Below are positions 43,161 through 51,614 of a stretch of DNA of 64,000 nt, in pieces (within the stretch, counting starts at the first letter, position 1; the number at the start of each line of letters is the position of its first letter). The translations under genes were made by a program, and so were the position numbers. The notes under the pieces were generated by a model. The model had not been told where the DNA came from and did not search any database. It saw only the letters and a list, made by a program, of their open reading frames with translations. Origin of the DNA: Phycisphaerales bacterium (lineage in GTDB: Bacteria > Planctomycetota > Phycisphaerae > Phycisphaerales > SM1A02); contig JAQWMQ010000020.1 in NCBI GenBank assembly GCA_029246705.1, forward strand, positions 1 to 64,000, written 5' to 3'.

Positions 43161-44296
43161 GGGGACTCCGGTTGGGCGGGTTCATCGGTGAAATGAGGTT
43201 CGTGAGGCAGTGCCGGGGGGACGTTGGCCTGGGAGACGAGCAGTTCACGGCGCAGGAGAGCAGCTTCAGGAAGTCGCCCCTGCTCTTCGAGGACATCGGC
43301 GGCCAGGGCCACCGCCCGCGAGGCCAGTGCGGGGCTTCCCTCGAGATGTCGTGCCGGCAGGTGGAGCAACTCGATCAGGGCGAGATCGATGTCGGGTTCG
43401 GGTTCGATCAGGAGCGAGCGACCCCGGAACCATCGGGACCAGGCATCCAGCCAGGCAGGCGCACCCTCGGTGCTTGCGAAACCGACCAGTCGGTTTCGTG
43501 CCTGGTCACGTATCTCGGCCTCCGGGTCGAGGCTCTCAAGGGCGCAACCAAGCACTCCGAGGCCGACACCTGATGCCGCATCGGCGGACTTGGGTGCTCC
43601 CGAACGCGAGGCGTAGCCGCTGGCCAGGGCACGAACGAACGGATCAATCGCCCCGAGCCAGGGTTCCAGGCGCTCCGCAAGGAGCTCGGTCTGCACCTGG
43701 TTCGTCGTGATCGGAGGCAGCGCGGGAACAAGCCAGAAGCGTTCATCGATGATGTCGGGCAGACCTTCGTATCGATCGGTGGTCACACCGGCTCGACGGA
43801 GTCGGATCGTCTCAAGTGCCGCAGGCAGAGCACCCTCGATCGCCCCTCGAGCGAGTCGTACCCGCAGGAGTCCCTCGGCGACGATGAGCCTCAGCTCGGA
43901 ATCCTCCGAGCTGGACATCATGCGATCGAAGTGTCGTTCGAACAACGGTTCTGCCAGTCGAGCGTCTCCGCGCTGCACCCTGGTACGGGCCCGCCACAGT
44001 TCCTCGGAGATGGGCTTCTGGATGGCCCAGGCTTCGCGCAGGCTGGGATCCTTGATGCCCTCGATCGAACGAACCCGATCCCAGGGAACCAGGATCGTCG
44101 CTCCGCTGTCACGCGTGCAGCTGACGCCTTCGAGCTCGAACGACAGGCGAGCTGCGGTCAGCGGATCGGAACCATCCCGGCGGTGCACGGTCTCGGCAAA
44201 CGCCGCATCGACGAAAAGAAGGCACCCTCCACCGATGCAGGCGGGAAACAGAACCATCGGCAGGCACTTTCGCAACCATGTCATGAAATGGCTCAT
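43157..44296 (-). CDS. Exported protein of the TolQR/vWA operon
   Basis: A 379-residue protein with a hydrophobic N-terminal segment (about 10-34) ending in Ala-Phe-Ala-Glu, a likely signal peptidase I site. The mature part is acidic and helical with a Ser-Phe-Glu-Leu-Glu-Gly stretch near 51-57 and repeated Ala-rich helices. No known domain is recognised. It overlaps the vWA gene upstream and the channel gene downstream by four bases each. Confidence 0.8.
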   Translation of the reverse strand: MSHFMTWLRKCLPMVLFPACIGGGCLLFVDAAFAETVHRRDGSDPLTAARLSFELEGVSCTRDSGATILVPWDRVRSIEGIKDPSLREAWAIQKPISEELWRARTRVQRGDARLAEPLFERHFDRMMSSSEDSELRLIVAEGLLRVRLARGAIEGALPAALETIRLRRAGVTTDRYEGLPDIIDERFWLVPALPPITTNQVQTELLAERLEPWLGAIDPFVRALASGYASRSGAPKSADAASGVGLGVLGCALESLDPEAEIRDQARNRLVGFASTEGAPAWLDAWSRWFRGRSLLIEPEPDIDLALIELLHLPARHLEGSPALASRAVALAADVLEEQGRLPEAALLRRELLVSQANVPPALPHEPHFTDEPAQPESP

Positions 44297-45303
44297 GGCC
44301 TGCCCATCCCTACTGCATCGACGTGGCGATAGACGCCGTCGCTGTCGTCGGCAATCGTCTGGAGCGGTTCACGTGCCGCGTCCTTGCCGAAGGAAATGGT
44401 GTTGATCACCACGGAACGTCCCTTCGAGTTGAGTTCCTTGACCAGTTCAGGCGTGGCGTTGGGGATGATTCCATCGGTCAGGAAGAAGATCACGTCCGGT
44501 CGATCCTCGAGCTTGAAGACCTCGTTGAAGGCGGGAAAGGGCAGGGTCCCACCTCCGGAGTCCACGGTGTCGATCCAACGGGTCACGCGGCTGATCAATG
44601 ACGGATTCGCCTTGAACCAGTCGTTCTGCATCGGAGGTGCGCGAAGGATGTTCGAATAGAGCAGCACCACGAACGATGCGTAGTCGGGCAGGGCCTTGAT
44701 CGAACGCTTCAGCTCGGACATCGCGATCGGGAACTTGTCGTTGGAATCCATCGAGCCGGAGATGTCGACGATGTAGGCGAACCGTCGCCCCCGACTGCTC
44801 ACGCCGAAGAAGGATGCCCCCCCCGCCATGCCGCCGCCGACGGCATCCGACTGACCGAGGCCCGCCCCGCCTCCGGGGGTGGGCACCGCACCACTCAGAT
44901 CGGTGGTCAGTTCCATCGCGACGGCTGAATTGTCGAGTTCCTCGGAAATCGATTCCGAAAAGGCCGCCATCTCCTCGATCTCGGGCACATCGAGACTTTC
45001 CAGTTCCTCCTGCTCCCCAAGATCCTCGAGCTCGGACTCGGAAAGCACCGCGAACTCGATGATGGTCTCCTCCGGCCCGCTCGAGGGTGGGCCGGCGAGG
45101 CGGATGCTCGCGAGGTAGACGATGATCGCCAGGTGGAAGGGAATGGATATGGCGAAACCGATCAGGATCAGGTTCACCACTCGCTGGCGCCTCTGACGCC
45201 TCCGCTCCTGCACCAACTGGGCGATGGTACGTCGCAGATCATCAGGCCCGGAGGGGTCCTGCCGATCATTGGGGGAGACGGAATGGAGGTCTTGCAAGCT
45301 CAC
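44293..45303 (-). CDS. Membrane-anchored vWA protein in the TonB/TolA position of an ExbB/ExbD operon
   Basis: A 336-residue protein starting with GTG. A cytoplasmic N-terminus rich in Arg/Gln (20-42) leads to a membrane helix at 43-69, an acidic linker (about 78-130) and a Gly-rich hinge (142-165). Residues about 172-330 form a von Willebrand A domain with an intact MIDAS: Asp180-x-Ser182-x-Ser184, Thr253 and Asp277. This domain binds ligands through a divalent metal. TonB- and TolA-like partners have the same anchor-linker plan but not a vWA domain. It is the first gene of eight and diverges from pyrH. Confidence 0.9.
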   Translation of the reverse strand: MSLQDLHSVSPNDRQDPSGPDDLRRTIAQLVQERRRQRRQRVVNLILIGFAISIPFHLAIIVYLASIRLAGPPSSGPEETIIEFAVLSESELEDLGEQEELESLDVPEIEEMAAFSESISEELDNSAVAMELTTDLSGAVPTPGGGAGLGQSDAVGGGMAGGASFFGVSSRGRRFAYIVDISGSMDSNDKFPIAMSELKRSIKALPDYASFVVLLYSNILRAPPMQNDWFKANPSLISRVTRWIDTVDSGGGTLPFPAFNEVFKLEDRPDVIFFLTDGIIPNATPELVKELNSKGRSVVINTISFGKDAAREPLQTIADDSDGVYRHVDAVGMGRP

Positions 45304-45474
45304 TGCAGTACTTAGCTACGCATATATGGAGTGAAAGAAGGGGCTAAAAATGGATTCTACGTCGAATTGAGGTCCAGACGGGGGCCAGTAGGGCTTGACC
45401 ACGACCTTGGCTGGCGGTTCCAATCAACCAATGGAGTAGGCCACCCCCACCGAACCCGGCCGAGGAGTCAACGA

Positions 45475-46215
45475 ATGAGCAACCCCTACAAGAGAGTCGT
45501 CCTGAAGATAAGCGGCGAAAGCTTCGCCTCGGAGGGCTCACTGGGCATCCATCCCGACGAGCTCATGCTGATCGCGGACGAGATCACCGCCGCCAGGGCC
45601 AACGGCACCGATATCGCGGTCGTGGTGGGCGGTGGAAACATCATCAGGGGAGCCTCCCTGGCAGCCATGACGTCGTTCGACCAGTCCGCCTCGGACTACA
45701 TGGGCATGCTCGGAACGGTCATCAACGGCCTCGCGCTGAAGGAAGCGCTGGAAAGCCGCAACCATCCGGCACGGGTGATGAGCGCGATCAACCTCACCTC
45801 GGTCGCGGAACCGTTCATTCGAAGTCGCGCCCTGAGGCACTTCGAGAAGGGGCGGGTGGTCATCCTGGTCGCAGGAACCGGCAATCCGTTCTTCACGACC
45901 GATACCTGCGCGTCGCTTCGAGCGATCGAACTCGGCGCCGACATCCTGCTGAAGGCGACCAAGGTCGACGGGATCTACGACAGCGACCCGGTGAAGAATC
46001 CGAATGCGGTTCGATACGACTCGATCACCTACAATGAGGCACTCGAAAAGAAGCTCGGCGTCATGGATCTCACCGCCATGGCGATGTGCATGGAGCACGA
46101 CCTCCCCATCTGCGTCTTCGATTTCAAGCAGCAGGGGAACATTCGCAGGGTCGTCGAAGGCTCGCCGGGCATTGGAACCATGGTCGCGAGTGGTGAGAAG
46201 TTCGCGAAGGCGTGA
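45475..46215 (+). CDS. pyrH: UMP kinase
   Basis: PyrH phosphorylates UMP to UDP. The 246-residue protein opens with Lys-Ile-Ser-Gly-Glu-Ser near 12-17, has Val-Val-Val-Gly-Gly-Gly-Asn-Ile-Ile-Arg-Gly near 50-60 and Ala-Gly-Thr-Gly-Asn-Pro-Phe-Phe-Thr-Thr-Asp near 140-150, all typical. GAGGAG six bases upstream fixes the start. It is followed by frr, the common bacterial pyrH-frr order; tsf is not adjacent on this side. Confidence 0.97.
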   Translation: MSNPYKRVVLKISGESFASEGSLGIHPDELMLIADEITAARANGTDIAVVVGGGNIIRGASLAAMTSFDQSASDYMGMLGTVINGLALKEALESRNHPARVMSAINLTSVAEPFIRSRALRHFEKGRVVILVAGTGNPFFTTDTCASLRAIELGADILLKATKVDGIYDSDPVKNPNAVRYDSITYNEALEKKLGVMDLTAMAMCMEHDLPICVFDFKQQGNIRRVVEGSPGIGTMVASGEKFAKA

Positions 46216-46247
46216 CGCCGGCAGAAGCCGGGGATACGGAGACGACG

Positions 46248-46808
46248 ATGGAACCCGACGAGATCCTCCTCGAGTGCGAGGAACGCATGGACGGCACCAC
46301 GGAATACCTCGGCCGCGAGCTGCGGGGCATCCGAACCGGCAGGGCGAACACCGCCCTGCTCGAGTACCTCAAGGTGGACTACTACGGAAGTCCCACCGAC
46401 CTGAGGGAACTGGCCGCGGTCAGCGTTGCCGAAGCGACCGTCCTCATGGTGAAGCCGTTCGACCCCGGCGCGAAGAACGAGATCATCAAGGCGATCGAGT
46501 CCGCGGATCTCGGCCTGAATCCCCAGGCTGATGGCAACACCGTTCGGATCTCGATCCCCTCACCCACCTCTCAGCGACGACAGCAGCTCATCGCCCAGGT
46601 CAAGAAGCTCGGCGAGGAATCCAAGGTGGCGGTGAGAAACGAACGCCGTGATGCCAACAAGTCCCTCGACCAGGCCCAGACCGACCTGAAGCTCGGCGAC
46701 GACGAGATCAAGGGTTCCAAGAGCGACGTCGACGATCTCACCAAGTCGCACACCGCGAAGATCGACGAGATGATCGGATCCAAGGTCACGGAGATCGAGG
46801 ACATCTGA
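46248..46808 (+). CDS. frr: Ribosome recycling factor
   Basis: RRF splits post-termination ribosomes with EF-G. The 186-residue length matches the family (about 185). Arg-Thr-Gly-Arg-Ala near 31-35, Gly-x-x-x-x-Arg-Ile-Ser-Ile-Pro near 100-108 and Val-Arg-Asn-x-Arg-Arg-Asp-Ala near 132-139 are present. A longer frame starts with GTG overlapping the pyrH stop, but GGAG before this ATG and the length favour the later start. Confidence 0.96.
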   Translation: MEPDEILLECEERMDGTTEYLGRELRGIRTGRANTALLEYLKVDYYGSPTDLRELAAVSVAEATVLMVKPFDPGAKNEIIKAIESADLGLNPQADGNTVRISIPSPTSQRRQQLIAQVKKLGEESKVAVRNERRDANKSLDQAQTDLKLGDDEIKGSKSDVDDLTKSHTAKIDEMIGSKVTEIEDI

Positions 46809-47005
46809 GAAACCCCCGGGTTTACCCCACCACTTGAGGAGCATTCACGGCGACAGAATCGCGTGGGTGCGGGTGCTATCGGACCAGCCACGTGAAATGG
46901 ACATTCGGGATGGCGCGAAGCTTGCTTCCCCGGTCACTGGTGACAGGTTTGTGACATGAGGTCGTCGAACGACCTTGTGTCCATGCCTCTTGCAGGGTGA
47001 CGAAG

Positions 47006-47680
47006 ATGAAGAAGAGATTGACAGTCTGCCTGATTGCCGCCGGATGCATGTCCCCGGTCATCGCCGACGAAGTGGGTGACCCGAACGCACTGCACACCCA
47101 CGGGCTGTCGGCAGGCGTGTCCTACTACACGATGAGCGGCACCGATTCGCAGGTGTTCACGCCTGAATCAGCTTATGCGGAATGCGCTCACGTCCAGATC
47201 GGCGGGACATACCACGCGCAGCTCACCGTTGCCAACGAATGCTCGAACACCGACGATGACGTCGACATCATTCGATTCGAATGGGCCAACCTGAACTTGA
47301 GCTACCCGCAGTGGGGCATCACCGCACTGGGCTCGGGAACCAGCACCATCAGCACCACGATGGACGGCGAGATATCGTTCGGTTCGATCGAGAACATCGA
47401 AGACCTCTCAAGCAGTGCCGACTGGTCGATCGAGGTGTATTCGGATTTCGGACTGGTCGGATCCCTCGACGACTTCGATTCGAGTTTCAGCCTGGAGAAG
47501 GACACCCAGTACGAACTGGTCTTCTCGATGGGCGGCTACGATACGATCACCACCGACGGGAACACCGTCTCCTGGGACCTGGCGATCGCCTACGCATCCG
47601 GCGGAGGCTCAGTGCCCGGAGCGGGCGGACTCGCGGCCCTGGCAGGACTTGCCGGCGGAAGACGAAGACGTCGGCGATGA
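47006..47680 (+). CDS. Exported protein with PEP-CTERM-like tail
   Basis: A 224-residue protein with a short signal (about 1-20), a beta-rich body containing many Ser/Thr and a C-terminal sorting-like tail: Val-Pro-Gly-Ala-Gly-Gly, a small hydrophobic stretch and six Arg. Such tails are processed by exosortase/PEP-CTERM systems in Planctomycetota. No exosortase is in the window. An AGGG precedes the start. Function unknown. Confidence 0.8.
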   Translation: MKKRLTVCLIAAGCMSPVIADEVGDPNALHTHGLSAGVSYYTMSGTDSQVFTPESAYAECAHVQIGGTYHAQLTVANECSNTDDDVDIIRFEWANLNLSYPQWGITALGSGTSTISTTMDGEISFGSIENIEDLSSSADWSIEVYSDFGLVGSLDDFDSSFSLEKDTQYELVFSMGGYDTITTDGNTVSWDLAIAYASGGGSVPGAGGLAALAGLAGGRRRRRR

Positions 47681-47746
47681 GCCGTGGTCCACGATCCTGA
47701 CCCCTTCGGTTGACCCGGAACCGAGTTGAACGGACGATGGGTTTCG

Positions 47747-48250
47747 ATGCGTTGCCCCTACTGCGGACACTATGACTCGAAGGTGATCGACAGCCGATCC
47801 AGCGATCGGGATCGTGGCAGTGCCATCCGACGCCGCAGGAGCTGCAAGAGCTGTGACGGGCGGTTCACGACCTACGAACGGGTCGAGAAGACCGCGCGCA
47901 TGATGGTGATCAAGAAGGACGGCACCCGGACTCCCTTCGACTCGGAGAAGATCCTCGGGGGCATCCAGGCCGCCTGTGGGAAGCGACCGGTCTCGGAGGA
48001 GCGGAAGCTCGAGATCGTCGCCGAGATCGAGGAACAGGTCCACCGCGAACACGACCGGGAGATCGACTCCCTCGAGATCGGGAGACGGGTCGCGATGCTG
48101 CTCCGGGTGACCGATGAAGTGGCCTGGATCCGCTATGCCAGCGAATACCAGTCATTCGAGTCGATCGACCAGGTCCAGGAGGCGATCCAGGAACTCAAGA
48201 GCACGCCTCCCCCGGTCTCCGGGCAGAACGACCTCTTCCCGTCGGACTGA
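47747..48250 (+). CDS. nrdR: Transcriptional repressor NrdR
   Basis: NrdR represses ribonucleotide-reductase genes. The 167-residue protein begins with a zinc ribbon (Met-Arg-Cys-Pro-Tyr-Cys-Gly and a second Cys-x-x-Cys near 34-37) and an ATP-cone domain. Arg-Arg-Arg-Ser-Cys is the DNA-contact region. A TTG seven codons earlier could start the frame, but the Cys motif shows that this ATG is right. It is followed by thrS. Confidence 0.97.
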   Translation: MRCPYCGHYDSKVIDSRSSDRDRGSAIRRRRSCKSCDGRFTTYERVEKTARMMVIKKDGTRTPFDSEKILGGIQAACGKRPVSEERKLEIVAEIEEQVHREHDREIDSLEIGRRVAMLLRVTDEVAWIRYASEYQSFESIDQVQEAIQELKSTPPPVSGQNDLFPSD

Positions 48251-48280
48251 CCGGCCGCATTCGCGTACACTTCGCGGACC

Positions 48281-50365
48281 ATGCCTGAAATCACACTCCC
48301 AGACGGCAGCGTTCGAAGCTACGACCAGCCCACCAGCCCCGCCGAGGTTGCCGCGGACATCGGACCCGGTCTCGCCAAGGCCGCCCTCGGGGCGAAGATC
48401 GACGGCGAGCTCTGCGACCTCTCGACCGTCATCGATCGGGATGTGGCACTCGGCCTGGTCACCGCAAAGAACAGGGAAGGCGAGATCGACGCGGACGCAC
48501 TCTTCCTGGTCAGGCATTCCTGTGCCCACGTGATGGCCGAGGCGATCCAGGCGGTCTTTCCCGGCATCCAGCTGGTCTACGGACCTCCGGTCGAGAACGG
48601 CTTCTACTACGACATCGCCTTTCCCGACGGCGAGGCGATCTCGAGCGAGGACTTCGAGAAGGTCGAAGCCGAGATGAAGCGGATCATCAAGGAGGACCGC
48701 CCCTTCACCAGGTACGGGGCGGACGCCACGGCGGGGCTCGAGAAGCTTCGCTCGGAAGGCTCCAAGTACAAGCTCGACAACGCGGAACGCGCGATCGAAG
48801 CGGGTTCGAGCGAACTCTCCTGGTACGCCACCGGCGAACCCGGCAAGGACTGGGAGGATCTCTGCCGAGGTCCCCACGTACCCTCGACCGGCAGGATCGG
48901 TGCCTTCAAGCTGATGAGCCTCGCCTCGAGCTACTGGCACGGTGACGAGAACTCCGATCGACTGACCCGTGTCTACGGCACGGCGTTCGCCGACAAGAAG
49001 CAGCTGAAGCAGCACCTGGCCAATCTCGAGGAGGCGCGCAAGCGCGACCACCGCGTGCTGGGCAAGCAGTTGAAGCTCTTCACCATCGACGAGATGGTCG
49101 GGCAGGGGCTGGTCCTGTGGACACCCAACGGAGCGGTGGTCCGCCAGCAGCTGCAGGACTTCATCTCCGAGGAACTCACCCGGCAGGGCTACAGCCAGGT
49201 CTTCACACCGCACATCGGCAAGCTCGACCTCTACCGCACTTCCGGCCACTTCCCCTACTACCAGGAGAGTCAGTACACCCCGATCATCGACCGGGCGAAG
49301 CTGCACGAACTGGCCGAGGAAGGCTGTACCTGCGGCGAGCTGGCCAACCGGATGAACGAGGGCGAGATCGAGGGTTATCTCCTGAAGCCGATGAACTGCC
49401 CCCACCACATCAGGATCTACGCGAGCGAGCAGCGCTCCTACCGGGAACTGCCGGTCCGACTGGCTGAATTCGGCACGGTCTACCGCTGGGAACAGTCCGG
49501 CGAGATCGGCGGCATGACCCGCGTGCGTGGGTTCACCCAGGACGACGCGCACCTCTTCTGCCGTGAGGACCAGATCGCCGAGGAAGTCCAGGGCTGCCTC
49601 TCGATCGTGAAGCTCATCTTCGGCACCCTCGGCATGACCGACTACCGCGTGCGGGTCGGGCTGCGTGACGCCGACAGCAGCAAGTACGTCGGCGATCCCG
49701 CCAACTGGGACCGCGCGGAACAGGCGTGCCGGGACGCGGCCGCGACGCTGGGCGTCCCCTTCTCGGAGGAACCGGGCGAAGCCGCCTTCTACGGCCCGAA
49801 GATCGACTTCGTGGTCAGGGACGTCATCGGCCGCGAATGGCAGCTGGGAACGGTGCAGGTCGACTACAACCTGCCCGAACGCTTCGACCTCGAATACATC
49901 GGCGCCGACAACCAGCGACATCGCCCGGTGATGATCCACCGGGCACCATTCGGTTCGATGGAGCGGTTCATCGGCGTGCTCATCGAGCACTTCGCCGGCG
50001 CGTTCCCCTGCTGGCTTGCGCCCGAGCAGGTGCGGGTGCTCCCCATCAGCGAGAAGAGCGCCGACTATGCGAACGAGGTCCTCGGCATGCTGCGCGAACG
50101 AGGCATCCGAGCGACCGTCGACCACGGGGCCGACCGGATCCAGGCCAAGGTCAAGGTCGCTGCCGACATGAAGATCCCCTACCTCGCAGTGGTGGGACCA
50201 CGAGATGCGGAAGCCAGGAAGGTGTCGGTTCGAGCCTTCGGCGAGGATCGCAACCTCGGTGAAGTGGCGCTGGAGGACTTCGTGGCCGACATCGCGGCGG
50301 AAGCCGCGTCCCGAGGAGCGACCAGGCTGCTCTCGAGGTTCGAAGAGGAAGCGGCCACCGAGTAG
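48281..50365 (+). CDS. thrS: Threonyl-tRNA synthetase
   Basis: The 694-residue protein has a TGS domain (1-60), an editing domain with His79-x-x-x-His83 and Cys195-x-x-x-His199, a class II catalytic core with zinc ligand Cys373 in Met-Asn-Cys-Pro-His-His and His424, and a C-terminal anticodon-binding domain. An insertion of about 30 residues at roughly 333-364 contains a Cys-Thr-Cys motif and interrupts the usual link between Phe-Pro-Tyr-Tyr and Tyr-Leu-Leu-Lys-Pro-Met-Asn-Cys. It follows nrdR by 30 bases. Confidence 0.97.
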   Translation: MPEITLPDGSVRSYDQPTSPAEVAADIGPGLAKAALGAKIDGELCDLSTVIDRDVALGLVTAKNREGEIDADALFLVRHSCAHVMAEAIQAVFPGIQLVYGPPVENGFYYDIAFPDGEAISSEDFEKVEAEMKRIIKEDRPFTRYGADATAGLEKLRSEGSKYKLDNAERAIEAGSSELSWYATGEPGKDWEDLCRGPHVPSTGRIGAFKLMSLASSYWHGDENSDRLTRVYGTAFADKKQLKQHLANLEEARKRDHRVLGKQLKLFTIDEMVGQGLVLWTPNGAVVRQQLQDFISEELTRQGYSQVFTPHIGKLDLYRTSGHFPYYQESQYTPIIDRAKLHELAEEGCTCGELANRMNEGEIEGYLLKPMNCPHHIRIYASEQRSYRELPVRLAEFGTVYRWEQSGEIGGMTRVRGFTQDDAHLFCREDQIAEEVQGCLSIVKLIFGTLGMTDYRVRVGLRDADSSKYVGDPANWDRAEQACRDAAATLGVPFSEEPGEAAFYGPKIDFVVRDVIGREWQLGTVQVDYNLPERFDLEYIGADNQRHRPVMIHRAPFGSMERFIGVLIEHFAGAFPCWLAPEQVRVLPISEKSADYANEVLGMLRERGIRATVDHGADRIQAKVKVAADMKIPYLAVVGPRDAEARKVSVRAFGEDRNLGEVALEDFVADIAAEAASRGATRLLSRFEEEAATE

Positions 50366-50375
50366 GGCCTCGGTC

Positions 50376-50407
50376 TTTTCGGCACCGGCGAGTGGTCAGG
50401 CCGAAAA
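50376..50407. terminator. Bidirectional terminator between thrS and the dockerin-like gene
   Basis: An 8-bp stem with a 16-base loop has TTTT in one arm and AAAA in the other, so it can act for both convergent genes. The long loop makes it weak. Confidence 0.5.
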
Positions 50408-50425
50408 CGTACACCCGACTTCGAT

Positions 50426-51394
50426 TCAGTTTCCCCAGGCGGCAAGCGCCAGTTCATACGCTGCCGCCGCACCGGCGAAGACACCACCGGCACAGAGGGC
50501 GATCAGGCCGGTGCAGGGAATCGTCAGACCACCGAAAGTCACGCTGGTTCCCGCCACGCACGCACCGGTGAGCGCGATGCATCCGGCGGTCGCCAGCGCG
50601 GTGATCGCCGACCCTGCCGCGATCGCCGCAGTCTTGCACCAGAAACCCGGACCGCCGTTCTCCCCCGCCATCTGGACGGCGATGATGTTCTGTTGCACGG
50701 CCGTGGTCTCGTGCAGGAGGAGCAACGACATCATCATCCGGCTTTCTTCCGACCAGGGTACGACGTTCATGCCATGGGACAGGATGTCGTCGTGCAGAAC
50801 CTCGATCACCGAGGCAGGCGGGACGAAGTCGCCGTCGAAGTAGATGTCCGGGTCGTAGCGCGGATCGGTGTCATTGATGTAGATCTTGGAATTGCCGGAA
50901 GTCATGATCAGGGTCGATGCCTCGAACGCCATCTCGACGGACACCCCCTGCTGCAGGGTGACCGAAAGCACCCCGGAGGGCGTGAAGGCATCGGGGTCGA
51001 TCGCGAGGGACCCATCGATGATCGCCACGATCGAATCGGAACCGGTGCAGAGTCGGATCGGTTCGTTCTCGAAGGTGATCGCGGAGAGGACCGGCGGCTC
51101 GGGAACCGCCCCCCAACCACCGAGGATCATCGCGAGATCACCCCCATCGACGAAACAACTGCGATCGAAGTCCCGGGAACGATCGGCGGTACCCCATGCC
51201 CCGAGCACCATGGAGAGGTCCTGCCCATCGACGACCTGATCGCAGTTGAGGTCGATCGCGTGATGACAGAAGACCTCGTCGGCGAGGGCGCAGGGCGCGA
51301 ACTGGGCGAGAAGCATGAGCATGGTGCAGGCCAGGACGTGCCCCCGATCACGAGTGCGTCGTCCACGGCGGTCGAGTCGAGACCGGCTGGTCAT
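50426..51394 (-). CDS. Dockerin-like protein with hydrophobic Cys/Gly C-terminus, copy 1
   Basis: A 322-residue secreted protein. A basic N-terminal region and a hydrophobic signal (to about residue 39) precede two dockerin-like calcium loops (about 45-95), here at the N-terminus. A central beta-rich region follows. The last 75 residues are hydrophobic, Gly/Ala-rich and contain five Cys, with a Ile-Pro-Cys then Ile-Ala-Leu-Cys-Ala-Gly-Gly pattern resembling halocin C8-type domains. Start chosen because GGAG lies seven bases upstream. Confidence 0.82.
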   Translation of the reverse strand: MTSRSRLDRRGRRTRDRGHVLACTMLMLLAQFAPCALADEVFCHHAIDLNCDQVVDGQDLSMVLGAWGTADRSRDFDRSCFVDGGDLAMILGGWGAVPEPPVLSAITFENEPIRLCTGSDSIVAIIDGSLAIDPDAFTPSGVLSVTLQQGVSVEMAFEASTLIMTSGNSKIYINDTDPRYDPDIYFDGDFVPPASVIEVLHDDILSHGMNVVPWSEESRMMMSLLLLHETTAVQQNIIAVQMAGENGGPGFWCKTAAIAAGSAITALATAGCIALTGACVAGTSVTFGGLTIPCTGLIALCAGGVFAGAAAAYELALAAWGN

Positions 51395-51552
51395 GTGTTT
51401 CTCCAGATGGATGAACTCGCGAGGACCGGATTCGGGGCATCGAAAAAAAGATCCGCTCAAGAGACAGGAACGTCTCTTCACCGGAATCAGGGCCACAAAA
51501 GCGGGAACTTGCTGATGGGAACGGGTGCGGACCCGCCAGGGAGGACGACAAC

Positions 51553-51580
51553 GAGGCCCGTTCCGGTCGGAACGGGCCTC
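51553..51580 (-). terminator. Terminator after the second dockerin/halocin-like gene
   Basis: A perfect 12-bp stem with a four-base loop lies 35 bases past the stop of copy 2. It lacks a clear U-run. Confidence 0.55.
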
Positions 51581-51614
51581 GCTGCATGCTGAAGCAGGGC
51601 TGACAGGGGGCGCG

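Noticed and set aside
48152-50125. 657-codon minus-strand frame opposite thrS
   Set aside because: Shadow of thrS; no recognisable protein.
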